DNA of 11,719 nt from CAZSPL01 sp964608735. Lineage in GTDB: Bacteria; JAJVIF01; JAPKYR01; CAZSPL01. Position 1 is the first letter of the stretch. Every line of letters begins with the position of its first letter. A program made the translations under genes and the position numbers. The DNA lies in NCBI GenBank assembly GCA_964608735.1, contig CAZSPL010000120.1:1-11719 (forward strand), given 5' to 3'. Below, in pieces: positions 1 to 6,984 of this stretch. The notes below the pieces were generated by a model. It saw only the letters and a list, made by a program, of their open reading frames with translations, did not search any database and was not told the DNA's origin.

Positions 1-1751
1 CCGCATCGCTTCAGAAGCTCGTCGTGGCGCCCCTTGTCGATGATTCGCCCGTTTTCCATGACCACTATCTCATCGGCGTTGAGGATTGTCGAAAGCCGGT
101 GTGCGATGACGAACGATGTCCGCCCCTTCATCAGACGGTCGAGCGCATTCTGCACCAGCTTCTCGCTCTCGGCGTCGAGGTTGGATGTCGCCTCGTCGAG
201 GATGAGAATCCGAGGGTCCTTCAGTATCGCGCGTGCTATCGCGACCCGCTGCGCCTGGCCGCCTGAAAGCTTCGCCCCGCGCTCGCCCACGACGGTGTCG
301 TATCCGGCGGGAAGCTCCATTATAAAATCATGCGCGTTGGCGGCTTTCGCGGCGGCCTCGATTTCTACCACTGAGGCGTCCGGTTTTCCGTACGCGATAT
401 TTTCTTTAACGGTTCCGGAGAACAGTATCGTTTCCTGCGGGACGATGCCCATCATCGAACGGAGTTCTTTCAGTCTCAGGCGGCGCACATCGTGGCCGTC
501 GATAAGGACGCGCCCGGATTTTACATCGTACAATCGCGGTATCAACTTAACGAGACTCGTCTTACCGGCGCCCGATGCTCCCACAAGGGCCACCGTACGC
601 CCCGGCTCTGCGCTCAGGTTGATTTCGTGGAGGATTTCGTCCCCTGTACTATATGAGAAAGAAATCGAGTCGAATACAACTCTGCCTTCCGGTTTGTCGA
701 TCCGTTCGGCATCGGGTGGGTCCTCGATGGATGACTCGAGTTTCAGGAATTCGAATATCCGGTCTGCCGCGGCGAGGGATTCCTGGAGGTTGAAGTAGCC
801 GCGTCCGAAATTTACCGCCTCCGTCGAAAGCTGCTGCAGTATCACCACCATGAAAAACAGCACCCCGGGGGTGATGGTTCCTTCGAGACGCACGTTGCGT
901 GTGCCGAGGTAGAGGAAAACCCCCACACCGACCGCCGCGAGGAACTGCATCGGCGGCACCAGCACCGCCTGGGCCAGCGCGCGACGCATCTCCGCCTTGT
1001 ATGTCGCCCGGTTCTCGGCTTCGAAGCGTTTCTTCTCATAATCCTCGGCCGCGAAGCTTTTTACTATCAGCATGCTCGCGATGACTTCCTGCAACACGCG
1101 CGAGATGTCCGCCAGCTTCTCCTGCACGGTGATGCTTATGCGCCGTATCGCCCGGGCCCCGAGCTGGATGAGGACGAGGAGTATCGGGAAGACGATGAAG
1201 CTCAGCAGCGTGAGTTTCCATGATATGTAAAGCATGTAGGCGAGGTAGGCGATTATCTTGATCCCGCTCTCGAGAAGCTTCGGCCATTGAAGCTGGAGGA
1301 ATTCGCGGAGCTTCATCACATCGGTGGTGGTGTAGCTCATTATCCGCCCGGTGAGCTCCCCCTCGTAGAAATCCATTGAAAGTCGCTGGAGGTGGTCGAA
1401 GATATCCCGCCGCAAACGCCGAAGCAGTGACTGCCCGAACTTCGATGAAAAATATTGATCGGCGCCCTTGAAAACGCCGTTGATGAGAAGTATCAGGGTA
1501 AGCGTGACGATAAACCCGAGTACGATCCGCAGCACTTCCTCGAGGGCTTTCGTATTATCGGCGAGCGCGTCGGGGAGCACGTGGTCCACGAATGTCTTTA
1601 CTTGCGCGAAGAGCCACAGGTTGGTCGCGGCGATGCCGATCATGATGAATATCATTATCCCGGCGAGCCAGTACTGGGGCTTGCAGTATGCCACCAGTTC
1701 GTGCCACGTGCGGCGCTGTCTCTCTTTCTGGTTTTTTATTTTTTCGTCCAA
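1..1751 (-). CDS. msbA: MsbA-type lipid A/lipid ABC exporter (3' end off window)
   Basis: A half-size ABC exporter with the membrane domain fused to the ATPase, likely homodimeric in the inner membrane and flipping lipid A-core or a related lipid. The 583 visible codons read as a six-helix membrane domain (about residues 25-310) and a nucleotide-binding domain (about 355-583). The ATPase shows Walker A GASGAGKTS (391-399), Q-loop VPQE (437-440), signature LSGGQ (495-499), Walker B ILILDE (515-520) and switch His551. Only the last few residues are cut off by the window edge. I chose the TTG at 1751-1749 because an in-frame TAG lies two codons upstream and the basic N-terminus before helix 1 is typical; the next Met is residue 33, inside the first helix. 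lpxB lies upstream on the same strand, which favours a lipid A role, but substrate cannot be read from sequence: other lipid or drug exporters share this layout. Confidence 0.93.
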   Translation of the reverse strand, partial: MDEKIKNQKERQRRTWHELVAYCKPQYWLAGIMIFIMIGIAATNLWLFAQVKTFVDHVLPDALADNTKALEEVLRIVLGFIVTLTLILLINGVFKGADQYFSSKFGQSLLRRLRRDIFDHLQRLSMDFYEGELTGRIMSYTTTDVMKLREFLQLQWPKLLESGIKIIAYLAYMLYISWKLTLLSFIVFPILLVLIQLGARAIRRISITVQEKLADISRVLQEVIASMLIVKSFAAEDYEKKRFEAENRATYKAEMRRALAQAVLVPPMQFLAAVGVGVFLYLGTRNVRLEGTITPGVLFFMVVILQQLSTEAVNFGRGYFNLQESLAAADRIFEFLKLESSIEDPPDAERIDKPEGRVVFDSISFSYSTGDEILHEINLSAEPGRTVALVGASGAGKTSLVKLIPRLYDVKSGRVLIDGHDVRRLRLKELRSMMGIVPQETILFSGTVKENIAYGKPDASVVEIEAAAKAANAHDFIMELPAGYDTVVGERGAKLSGGQAQRVAIARAILKDPRILILDEATSNLDAESEKLVQNALDRLMKGRTSFVIAHRLSTILNADEIVVMENGRIIDKGRHDELLKRC

Positions 1752-1791
1752 TGCTATCCGAATATAATTCTACACGTTAATTCATTGTTTT

Positions 1792-1820
1792 AGTATATAA
1801 ACACACGGCATGGGTGTTGA
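1792..1820 (-). promoter_or_regulatory. Possible promoter of the msbA-like gene
   Basis: On the minus strand a -35-like TCAACA (1820-1815) lies 17 bases before a -10-like TATACT (1797-1792), in an unusually AT-rich stretch. Transcription would begin near 1785, leaving a leader of about 34 bases. A competing -10-like TATATT (1766-1761) sits nine bases before the TTG start and would give an almost leaderless message. Prediction by eye only. Confidence 0.35.
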
Positions 1821-1825
1821 TCGGT

Positions 1826-1861
1826 GGCCACTCCAAACGAGTCCGCGAGTTTGGAGTGGTC
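1826..1861. repeat. Long inverted repeat (13-bp stem, 10-base loop)
   Basis: Arms CCACTCCAAAC (1828-1838) and GTTTGGAGTGG (1849-1859) are perfectly complementary; a G-T and a G-C pair extend the stem to 13. It lies in the 197-base spacer between lpxB and the msbA-like gene, which holds no gene I can support. No T-run follows on either strand, so it looks more like a REP-type hairpin or mRNA-processing structure than a terminator. It shares the CTCCAA...TTGGAG stem core with the hairpin at 1907-1936. Confidence 0.6.
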
Positions 1862-1886
1862 TCATCTCATGAACAGAATATCGAGC

Positions 1887-1902
1887 TCGAATCATGATTC
1901 GA
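1887..1902. repeat. Perfect 16-base palindrome
   Basis: TCGAATCATGATTCGA is identical to its reverse complement. It lies between the two CTCCAA-type hairpins in the lpxB-msbA spacer. It may be a protein-binding site or part of the same repeat element; function unknown. Confidence 0.55.
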
Positions 1903-1906
1903 AACA

Positions 1907-1936
1907 CCTCCAAGCTCCGAAGACTCCGCTTGGAGG
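1907..1936 (-). terminator. Hairpin 12 bases after the lpxB stop, possible terminator
   Basis: Arms CCTCCAAGC (1907-1915) and GCTTGGAGG (1928-1936) form a perfect 9-bp stem with a 12-base loop, starting just past the lpxB stop codon. Read on the minus strand the stem is followed only by TGTTTCG, a poor U-run, so intrinsic termination is uncertain. The stem resembles the one at 1826-1861, so it may instead be a copy of an intergenic repeat. Confidence 0.35.
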
Positions 1937-1948
1937 CGCCACCGATGC

Positions 1949-3199
1949 CTACTTCTCCACCACTCCGATAATCAACTCCGCCGAATGCTCCAAACAATCC
2001 GGCTTGTAAAGCATATCCCTCAGCTCCCTCAACTCCCTCCTCATCTGTATTCCGACATCCTCATCGCTAAGGAGTTTCAACGCTTCGCGCGAAATATTCT
2101 CCACGGTCATTTTCGACTGGATGAATTCGGGGATTATCTGCCTCCCGGCGAGGATGTTCGGGAATGTCCACAATTCACGCTTGAGAAACAGCGCCGTGCT
2201 TATGCGGTACATCGCCTCCGATACGATACGGTAAAACGCTATCATCGGCGTGCCGAGAATCATCCCGGTCTGCACGGCGGTGCCCGATTTCGCGAGCAAC
2301 AAGTGCGCCGCCTTGTAATAGTCGTATTCATCGGGCGCCACGATGCGGCAATCCTTCCGCACGCCCGGCCAGTATCTCTCGAGCTGCGGCATCAGGCTTG
2401 GACTTGCCAGCGGAAGGAAGAATGTAGCTTTCGGAATTTCCTCCCTGATTCTCGCCACCGTTTCCCTCAATATCGCGCAGTGATGCCTGAACTCATGCAG
2501 GCGGCTTCCCGGCAGCACGCCGATGAGCTTGCGCCCCCCCGATGTAAGCTCCGCGAGTTCCTCGGCGCGCTGGTAATCATTGAGCTGGCCCTGGAGCTTG
2601 TTCTCGATGATATTCACCAGCGGATGTCCGACATAATGCACATTCGCCCCGGCGGCGCGGTATTCATCCTCGCATATCGGGTATGTGAGAAGCACAAGCT
2701 CGGTGACTGCCGCGATCGCGGTGAACCTGTCCCGCGTGCCTTCCTTTATCCTGCGGCTCCGACGCGCGACCGAGAGCGCCCGCAGCATCGCTCGACGCCC
2801 TTTCGTCGGTGGCGGCATCCCCCAGGCGACCGGGGCGATATAATATGCCGAGCGGTATCCGAGGCGATACGCCGCGTGGAGGAAGCCGGTATTCATCGCG
2901 CGGTAATCCACGGCGACGATAAGGTCGGGATTTATTTCCGGAAGCTCGCGAATGAACTTAGCCCTCAGTTTGAGAACCGGCCACGCGCGCTTGACGGCTT
3001 CGTATATCCCTATCGCGCCGAGATGGATGCAGTCGTACCAGATTTCGGCGCCGACATCGCGCAGGTGGTCGCTTCCGATGGCGGTGATGCGCCACTTCGG
3101 GCGGAGCTTGCGTATCGCCTTCACCAGCTCGGCGGCATGCATATCCCCCGAAAGCTCGCCGGTGAGAAAGAAAAGGTGCTTTTCCGAATCGTTGGTCAT
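1949..3199 (-). CDS. lpxB: Lipid-A-disaccharide synthase (LpxB), divergent
   Basis: A GT19 family glycosyltransferase that joins UDP-diacylglucosamine to lipid X to make the lipid A disaccharide at the inner face of the cytoplasmic membrane. The 416-residue product keeps GExSGD (14-19), the conserved Asp in VDYRAMN (98), YIAPVAW (120-126), GHPL (191-194), LPGSR (229-233), SGTA (305-308) and FPNILAGR (346-353). Several motifs deviate from my memory of E. coli LpxB: IDAPDFN reads VDYRAMN, VWAW reads AWGM, and the Glu after SGTAAL is replaced. About 25 extra Arg-rich residues follow the tryptophan (about 127-163), making it longer than the usual 380 or so. The ATG at 3199 is chosen because homology begins immediately after it (FFLTGE); the open frame upstream reads antisense through another gene and has no homology. 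Family assignment is firm, activity likely but unproven. Confidence 0.88.
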   Translation of the reverse strand: MTNDSEKHLFFLTGELSGDMHAAELVKAIRKLRPKWRITAIGSDHLRDVGAEIWYDCIHLGAIGIYEAVKRAWPVLKLRAKFIRELPEINPDLIVAVDYRAMNTGFLHAAYRLGYRSAYYIAPVAWGMPPPTKGRRAMLRALSVARRSRRIKEGTRDRFTAIAAVTELVLLTYPICEDEYRAAGANVHYVGHPLVNIIENKLQGQLNDYQRAEELAELTSGGRKLIGVLPGSRLHEFRHHCAILRETVARIREEIPKATFFLPLASPSLMPQLERYWPGVRKDCRIVAPDEYDYYKAAHLLLAKSGTAVQTGMILGTPMIAFYRIVSEAMYRISTALFLKRELWTFPNILAGRQIIPEFIQSKMTVENISREALKLLSDEDVGIQMRRELRELRDMLYKPDCLEHSAELIIGVVEK

Positions 3200-3226
3200 A
3201 CGTATCGCCGTTGAATCCCCGCCTAA

Positions 3227-3255
3227 AGAATAGAGGATATTCGCCGGAGGATAAA
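3227..3255 (-). promoter_or_regulatory. Possible lpxB promoter
   Basis: On the minus strand TTTATC (3255-3250) and TATTCT (3232-3227) are 17 bases apart, upstream of the lpxB ATG at 3199. Transcription would begin near 3220, giving a leader of about 20 bases. The -35 match is weak (three of six). No clear Shine-Dalgarno is seen at the usual distance from the ATG. Confidence 0.3.
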
Positions 3256-3282
3256 GTGCGTTACGCGCCGGGCGAAATTTTG

Positions 3283-3288
3283 TATCAT
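3283..3288 (+). promoter_or_regulatory. Possible -10 box directly before the 3296 gene
   Basis: TATCAT ends seven bases before the ATG, so a transcript from it would begin at or next to the start codon (leaderless). No Shine-Dalgarno is present in the preceding 20 bases, which fits that reading. No good -35 is visible at 17 bases (the nearest is GTTACG at 3260-3265). Confidence 0.35.
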
Positions 3289-3295
3289 TAGCGCG

Positions 3296-5677
3296 ATGCC
3301 CGAATACCTTGTGGAAAATGGCGATTCCGGTTCCGAAGACAAGCCCGGGGAAAAAATCGCGAAGCCCGAGCCGCCGGAAGAACTCGATGACGCCGCGATA
3401 GTCGACGCCGTCAAACTGCCCGCCATGCCGCTCAGCTTTGCCCGGTGGTTCTTCGCGCTGATAGTCATCGCCGTGATAATCGTCGTCTATCGCTATGCCT
3501 CCGGCGCGATATCCGCCCAGCCCCGGCTCGTCACAATGGGAGGCAGGGGATATGCGGCGGGCGATGTTATCACCGTACCGTTCGATGCCGTCGCGCCGGT
3601 CACCTTGAAGATCGCCGATGGGCAAACCATCGAGGTGCAGCCTGGTGCGAGGATCGTGGTCCAGACCCCGCGCGAACTGGAACAGGCGGCATTCAGGCTC
3701 GAACGCGGAAAGGTTATCCTCGACATGTTCGCGCTTCAGAAAAGGGTCGTGATTCGCGCGTATCGCGATGAAGTCGGCACCGTCGAGGGACGTCTGTTCG
3801 TTGAAATGTACGGGCCGGAAGATGATTCCCGCCTGCGCGCGGGAGTATATGAAGGGGCAGGGGTTATAGTGACATACGAAGGCGAAGCCCTCGCCATTCG
3901 CGAAGGCAATGCCGTTTCGCTCGACTCGAACAAATATGTGTTTCCCATCGTACCGCCGGTGAATGACTGGTCCGCGAAGGATGCGCACCTCGAGGGCTAT
4001 GTTTTTCCCGGGCTCGCGAGGCAGGCGCATCCGAGCGTGAACAGCCACATCGAAGATCTGTGCCGGCAGGTCGGACTGAGCGCGAGCCTTCCCGATGACG
4101 ACCGCCTGCTCGGCATCGCGGTGCCGAATGAACTGCTCGGGATGGAGCCGGTGCGACTTTGCGATATCCTCGACGAACTCGCCCGAAGGTGCGGATTCAG
4201 CTACGGGATTGACGATGATGAGCTTTATGTATCGCTGCTCGATGAGAGCGGGCAGTTCGCATGTATCGGCGACTGGGTGATTTTTTCACGTCCTGATTTA
4301 CGAAGCTTCCGCTGGCCGGATTCAATTCCCACCGATGATCCGCCCGGGATGCAGAAGCGGCTCGCGAATCTCGCGATGCTTTCAGCGGCCCCCCTCGAAA
4401 AACGCGTCGGCGCGCTCGCCGTGATGATTGCCGGCAAACGGGAGTTCGGCGATGCCTATGTCGATGCCGTATACGACTTCGAAGCCGGGATGGCATTCAA
4501 CGCCGATTATCCTGAATTCATAAGGCGCATCGCATTTGAGGATATCTACTACGCCGATGAACTTCCCGCCGATGTCATACTTCCCCGCCTGGATGACCCG
4601 GGCCTCGCCGCGGCGCGCGAGTTTTACCGATTTCTCGCGTGGGGAAATCCGCCGTGGGCCGACGATGACACACTCCATGAGCTCGAATCGAAATTCGCCG
4701 CCGTCATTGATTCAAATGACGATGCCGCCGGCAGGTTGTACCGGGACTTCGCCACCGGCGGTGCGAGTGTCACGAAGCTTCCGGCAATGATGGAGCCACT
4801 CACATCCGGCACCGATTATGCATTGCAGCTCGAAGTCGCGAGGCACCTCGATGCGCTCGCGAGGCGGTGTCCGCCGGGGGTCGACTCCGAAGCGCTCAAG
4901 CTCGCGCTGAAACTCGTCTTCGCGTCGGAGTGGGATGTCACGAGCCTGCTCGCGCTCGACGGGTTCGGGGCGCTCGCGGATGTCATCGAGCGAGATTACG
5001 CGCTGCTGGTACATATCGGCGGACGGGTCGGCGATATCAACGACCCGATCACGGTCTATGGCGCGCCGGTCATGGCTCGAATCATGGGCAACAACCTTCT
5101 GCCCGAGGATGAACAATGGATTGACCAGCGGATTGCCGAGCTCACCGACCCCGATGCCCCGACGGGAGAGGTAATTCTCCTCATGCTCGGCGTGTGTGAC
5201 GGCCTTGAGACGATCCCCGTTTTGACGGGCCGGGATATGATTGACGCGCTGGAGTCGCGCCTTGGATTCATCACCGAACGGGTTGAGACGCTGCAGGTGC
5301 TGCGCATCCTCAGGATGCAGCGCGGGCAGGTCGATGGCGCCACCGGCATCGCGTGGGCCGAGGGCATCGCGGGGGAAAGGCTTACGGAGGTGCTCGCATC
5401 GAAGGATCCCGGCTATCTCGTGGAAGCCATCCTTTCGCTCGGACTCACTGAGCCGGGCTCTTCGGATAATTCAGCGGGGCCATACGCACTGCGGGATTCA
5501 CTGAATGGAAAATTCATCGCGCTCGCCGCGCATCCCGACCCCCGGCTTCGATGGCTCGCCCTCGAATATATCGCGAACGATCATCCGCCATCGAGTGACA
5601 CGGCGCTCGCATCCCTCGCCGATGACGACTTTCCCGCCATCGCGGCGAGAGCGGCGGAAGTGATGGGGGAAATATAA
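3296..5677 (+). CDS. Membrane-anchored FecR/STN-like protein with helical repeat tail
   Basis: A 793-residue protein not recognised as a named family. It has a charged cytoplasmic N-terminus (1-48), one membrane helix (about 50-67) and then a large, presumably periplasmic part. Residues 102-210 resemble a FecR domain, with DGQTIEVQPGARIVV, a RLERGKVILDM strand pair, a VGTVEGRLFVE turn and a closing EGEALAIREGNAVSL. Residues 250-314 (IEDLCRQVGLS to DDDELYVSLLD) resemble the STN fold found in secretins, TonB receptors and some FecR-type anti-sigma proteins. The remaining 470 or so residues are helical; the last 60 (HPDPRLRWLALEYIAND) look HEAT-like. N-anchor plus FecR plus STN recalls cell-surface-signalling anti-sigma regulators, but no sigma factor gene is adjacent. 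A structural or scaffold role is equally possible. The ATG at 3296 lacks a Shine-Dalgarno but is the natural start of the reading frame. Confidence 0.85.
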   Translation: MPEYLVENGDSGSEDKPGEKIAKPEPPEELDDAAIVDAVKLPAMPLSFARWFFALIVIAVIIVVYRYASGAISAQPRLVTMGGRGYAAGDVITVPFDAVAPVTLKIADGQTIEVQPGARIVVQTPRELEQAAFRLERGKVILDMFALQKRVVIRAYRDEVGTVEGRLFVEMYGPEDDSRLRAGVYEGAGVIVTYEGEALAIREGNAVSLDSNKYVFPIVPPVNDWSAKDAHLEGYVFPGLARQAHPSVNSHIEDLCRQVGLSASLPDDDRLLGIAVPNELLGMEPVRLCDILDELARRCGFSYGIDDDELYVSLLDESGQFACIGDWVIFSRPDLRSFRWPDSIPTDDPPGMQKRLANLAMLSAAPLEKRVGALAVMIAGKREFGDAYVDAVYDFEAGMAFNADYPEFIRRIAFEDIYYADELPADVILPRLDDPGLAAAREFYRFLAWGNPPWADDDTLHELESKFAAVIDSNDDAAGRLYRDFATGGASVTKLPAMMEPLTSGTDYALQLEVARHLDALARRCPPGVDSEALKLALKLVFASEWDVTSLLALDGFGALADVIERDYALLVHIGGRVGDINDPITVYGAPVMARIMGNNLLPEDEQWIDQRIAELTDPDAPTGEVILLMLGVCDGLETIPVLTGRDMIDALESRLGFITERVETLQVLRILRMQRGQVDGATGIAWAEGIAGERLTEVLASKDPGYLVEAILSLGLTEPGSSDNSAGPYALRDSLNGKFIALAAHPDPRLRWLALEYIANDHPPSSDTALASLADDDFPAIAARAAEVMGEI

Positions 5678-5711
5678 TATTCCTCCCTGAAGCCACTGCG
5701 AGAGAGAGTTT

Positions 5712-5727
5712 GCTTGAACCTTCAAGC
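5712..5727 (+). other. Small hairpin after the 3296 gene
   Basis: GCTTGAA (5712-5718) and TTCAAGC (5721-5727) are perfectly complementary around CC. This gives a six-bp stem with a four-base loop, or a tighter seven-bp stem as DNA. No T-run follows, so it is not a convincing terminator. The surrounding 5678-5768 holds no gene, and I do not recognise a riboswitch class in it. Confidence 0.35.
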
Positions 5728-5768
5728 GCCGGGCAAGAGTCTTAAAGGCTGCAAGGAAAAGGGGATGA

Positions 5769-5797
5769 TTGACCGTTTTCCGTCCCGGGACGATAAT
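5769..5797 (+). promoter_or_regulatory. Sigma-70-type promoter of the HD gene with operator-like palindrome
   Basis: TTGACC (5769-5774) and GATAAT (5792-5797) each match the consensus at five of six positions and are exactly 17 bases apart. Transcription would start near 5804, leaving about 28 bases of leader that include the AGGGA ribosome-binding site (5821-5825). The spacer holds the perfect 12-base palindrome CGTCCCGGGACG (5781-5792), which touches the first base of the -10 box. A protein bound there would block polymerase. This is the strongest promoter match I see in the window. Confidence 0.6.
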
Positions 5798-5831
5798 AAT
5801 TGGTGGGGGTTACGAAAGGCAGGGATATTGA

Positions 5832-6524
5832 ATGTCTGATGCAGTGACTAAAATCGTGCTCGACCAGCAACTGACCGAAACCATCACCGCGGATGAACGC
5901 ATCATGAAACTGGTCGAAGTCGCGGACAGCTATATGGCGCAGGTCGGGTACACCCGGCACGGCGTCAACCACGTCGAGCTCGTCGCGAGGCGGGCGCAAC
6001 GCCTGGCCCTCGAACTCGGCTACGGGCAGCACGCAGGGAACATGGCATACGTCGCGGGATATACGCATGATGTCGGCAACTTCATGGGAAGAGAGCACCA
6101 CGGCCCCAACTCCGCGCTGCTCGTCTATCCGATACTCATGGAATATGCCGTCCCCTACGAGGACATCATCAAAATCATGAGCGCCGTCGCGAATCACGAG
6201 GAAGAAACCGGCCAACCCGTCAGCGAGGTCGCGGCGTTCCTCATGATGGCTGACAAATCTGATGTCCATCGCAACCGCGTGCGCGAAATCCATGATTATG
6301 AAAAAGATATTCACGATAAAGTGAACCTTGCGACCCAGGAAGCGCGTCTGATTACACATCCGGACCATAAGGTTATCGAGCTCCGGGTCGAGATAGATAC
6401 GAGTATCGCGTCGGTGATGGAATATTTCGAATGCTTCACCCACCGCATGGTGATGAGCCGACGCGCGGCGGCGTTTCTCGGGTATAAATTCAGGCTCTCG
6501 ATCAACGGGCAGGAAATGAGCTGA
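5832..6524 (+). CDS. HD-domain metal-dependent phosphohydrolase
   Basis: A 230-residue soluble protein of the HD superfamily, which hydrolyses phosphoesters or nucleotides using bound metal. The order of metal-ligand motifs is intact: HGVNH (43-47), HD of THDVGN (79-80), EHHGPNS (88-94), NHEEETGQP (121-129) and MADKSDVHR (139-147). This pattern resembles a family of stand-alone HD proteins seen across several bacterial phyla; its substrate is unknown to me. The C-terminal 70 residues (from about 160) form a separate mixed alpha/beta part, not a recognised domain. There is no GYP motif after the HD, so it is not an HD-GYP cyclic-di-GMP phosphodiesterase. The ATG at 5832 has AGGGA six bases upstream. 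The gene has its own promoter and is probably monocistronic or joined with the small gene 74 bases downstream. Confidence 0.88.
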   Translation: MSDAVTKIVLDQQLTETITADERIMKLVEVADSYMAQVGYTRHGVNHVELVARRAQRLALELGYGQHAGNMAYVAGYTHDVGNFMGREHHGPNSALLVYPILMEYAVPYEDIIKIMSAVANHEEETGQPVSEVAAFLMMADKSDVHRNRVREIHDYEKDIHDKVNLATQEARLITHPDHKVIELRVEIDTSIASVMEYFECFTHRMVMSRRAAAFLGYKFRLSINGQEMS

Positions 6525-6552
6525 AAATGAGATAGCCCCAACCCGTTGATTT

Positions 6553-6561
6553 TGATACACT
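6553..6561 (+). promoter_or_regulatory. Weak extended -10 candidate before the small-protein gene
   Basis: TGATACACT reads as an extended -10 (TG, one base, TACACT), which would start transcription near 6568 and leave a leader of about 31 bases including CAGGAG. No -35 is evident at the expected distance. The gene may instead be read through from the HD gene. Confidence 0.22.
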
Positions 6562-6598
6562 ACCGGGCCGTTACAGTTTTATTCGCAGGAGTTTCGAT

Positions 6599-6877
6599 TT
6601 GGACAGACATTCGATCATAAGCGTAGCCTTGCTGGTAATCATCGCTCTCGTGGCGCTGAACTATTTCGACGTCCAGTGCAATGTAAGTGACTCGACCAAG
6701 CCTATCCTGCAACGGGCCGCCCAGAAAGCGGGCAAGATAAACCATCCGCCGAGCGATGTCATCCAGGTCGGCTCGGCCGAGCCGACAACCCCGAGCGAGA
6801 GGGATGGGGAAGACGGCAAGGCCCCCACCCCGGGCGCACCGTTTGTGCCCCCTTCGCCGGGATCCCCCGGGCCCTGA
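6599..6877 (+). CDS. Small single-pass membrane protein with proline-rich tail
   Basis: A 92-residue protein that I do not recognise. Residues 6-21 (IISVALLVIIALVALN) form one hydrophobic helix preceded by Arg-His, so the bulk is probably outside the cytoplasm. The middle is polar; the last 30 residues are rich in Pro, Gly and Ser (ending PSPGSPGP) and look disordered. The TTG start is supported by AGGAG (6587-6591) seven bases upstream, the only good ribosome-binding site here. Short length and low complexity leave some doubt that it is conserved. It lies between the HD gene and ribD on the same strand, with no evident functional link to either. Confidence 0.6.
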   Translation: MDRHSIISVALLVIIALVALNYFDVQCNVSDSTKPILQRAAQKAGKINHPPSDVIQVGSAEPTTPSERDGEDGKAPTPGAPFVPPSPGSPGP

Positions 6878-6969
6878 TCCCAGATCACCCAACACGGCAA
6901 TTCCCGCCTGGACAATCCCGCCATCGCGGCAGGCTTCCAATTTTCCGCCCCCGGACGGCGTGTTTCTGC

Positions 6970-6975
6970 TATCCT
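6970..6975 (+). promoter_or_regulatory. Possible -10 box directly before ribD
   Basis: TATCCT ends nine bases before the ribD TTG, predicting a leader of only about three bases. There is no Shine-Dalgarno before ribD and no -35 at standard spacing. The 107-base spacer 6878-6984 holds no recognisable FMN riboswitch, so ribD is probably not FMN-riboswitch controlled from here. Confidence 0.3.
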
Positions 6976-6984
6976 TATCGCGCT

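Noticed and set aside
34..798. A long plus-strand open frame of 254 codons at the left edge.
   Set aside because: It lies antisense to the ATPase domain of the msbA-like gene, whose Walker A, signature and Walker B motifs read cleanly on the minus strand. Long antisense frames are expected in GC-rich DNA.
1782..1997. A 71-codon minus-strand frame in the lpxB-msbA spacer.
   Set aside because: It overlaps the lpxB 3' end in another frame and consists mainly of hairpin repeat sequence; no ribosome-binding site or homology supports it.
1985..3214. A 409-codon plus-strand frame opposite lpxB.
   Set aside because: Low-complexity Arg/His/Pro-rich product without domain features; the minus strand carries recognisable LpxB motifs throughout.
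3200..4048. An in-frame upstream extension of lpxB to a much earlier ATG.
   Set aside because: The extra 283 residues read antisense through the FecR/STN-like gene and show no LpxB homology, which begins right after the ATG at 3199.
5678..5831. A riboswitch in the leader upstream of the HD gene.
   Set aside because: I compared it with recalled cyclic-di-GMP, cyclic-di-AMP, cobalamin, TPP and SAM cores and saw no match; most of the segment lies upstream of the predicted transcription start.
6859..6881. A GGGATC/GATCCC inverted repeat at the end of the small-protein gene, as a terminator.
   Set aside because: Only six pairs, an 11-base loop and no T-run afterwards; it overlaps coding sequence.
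6878..6984. A possible FMN riboswitch upstream of ribD.
   Set aside because: The conserved GGGGCAGGGTGAAATTCCC-like core of that element is not present and the spacer is only 107 bases.
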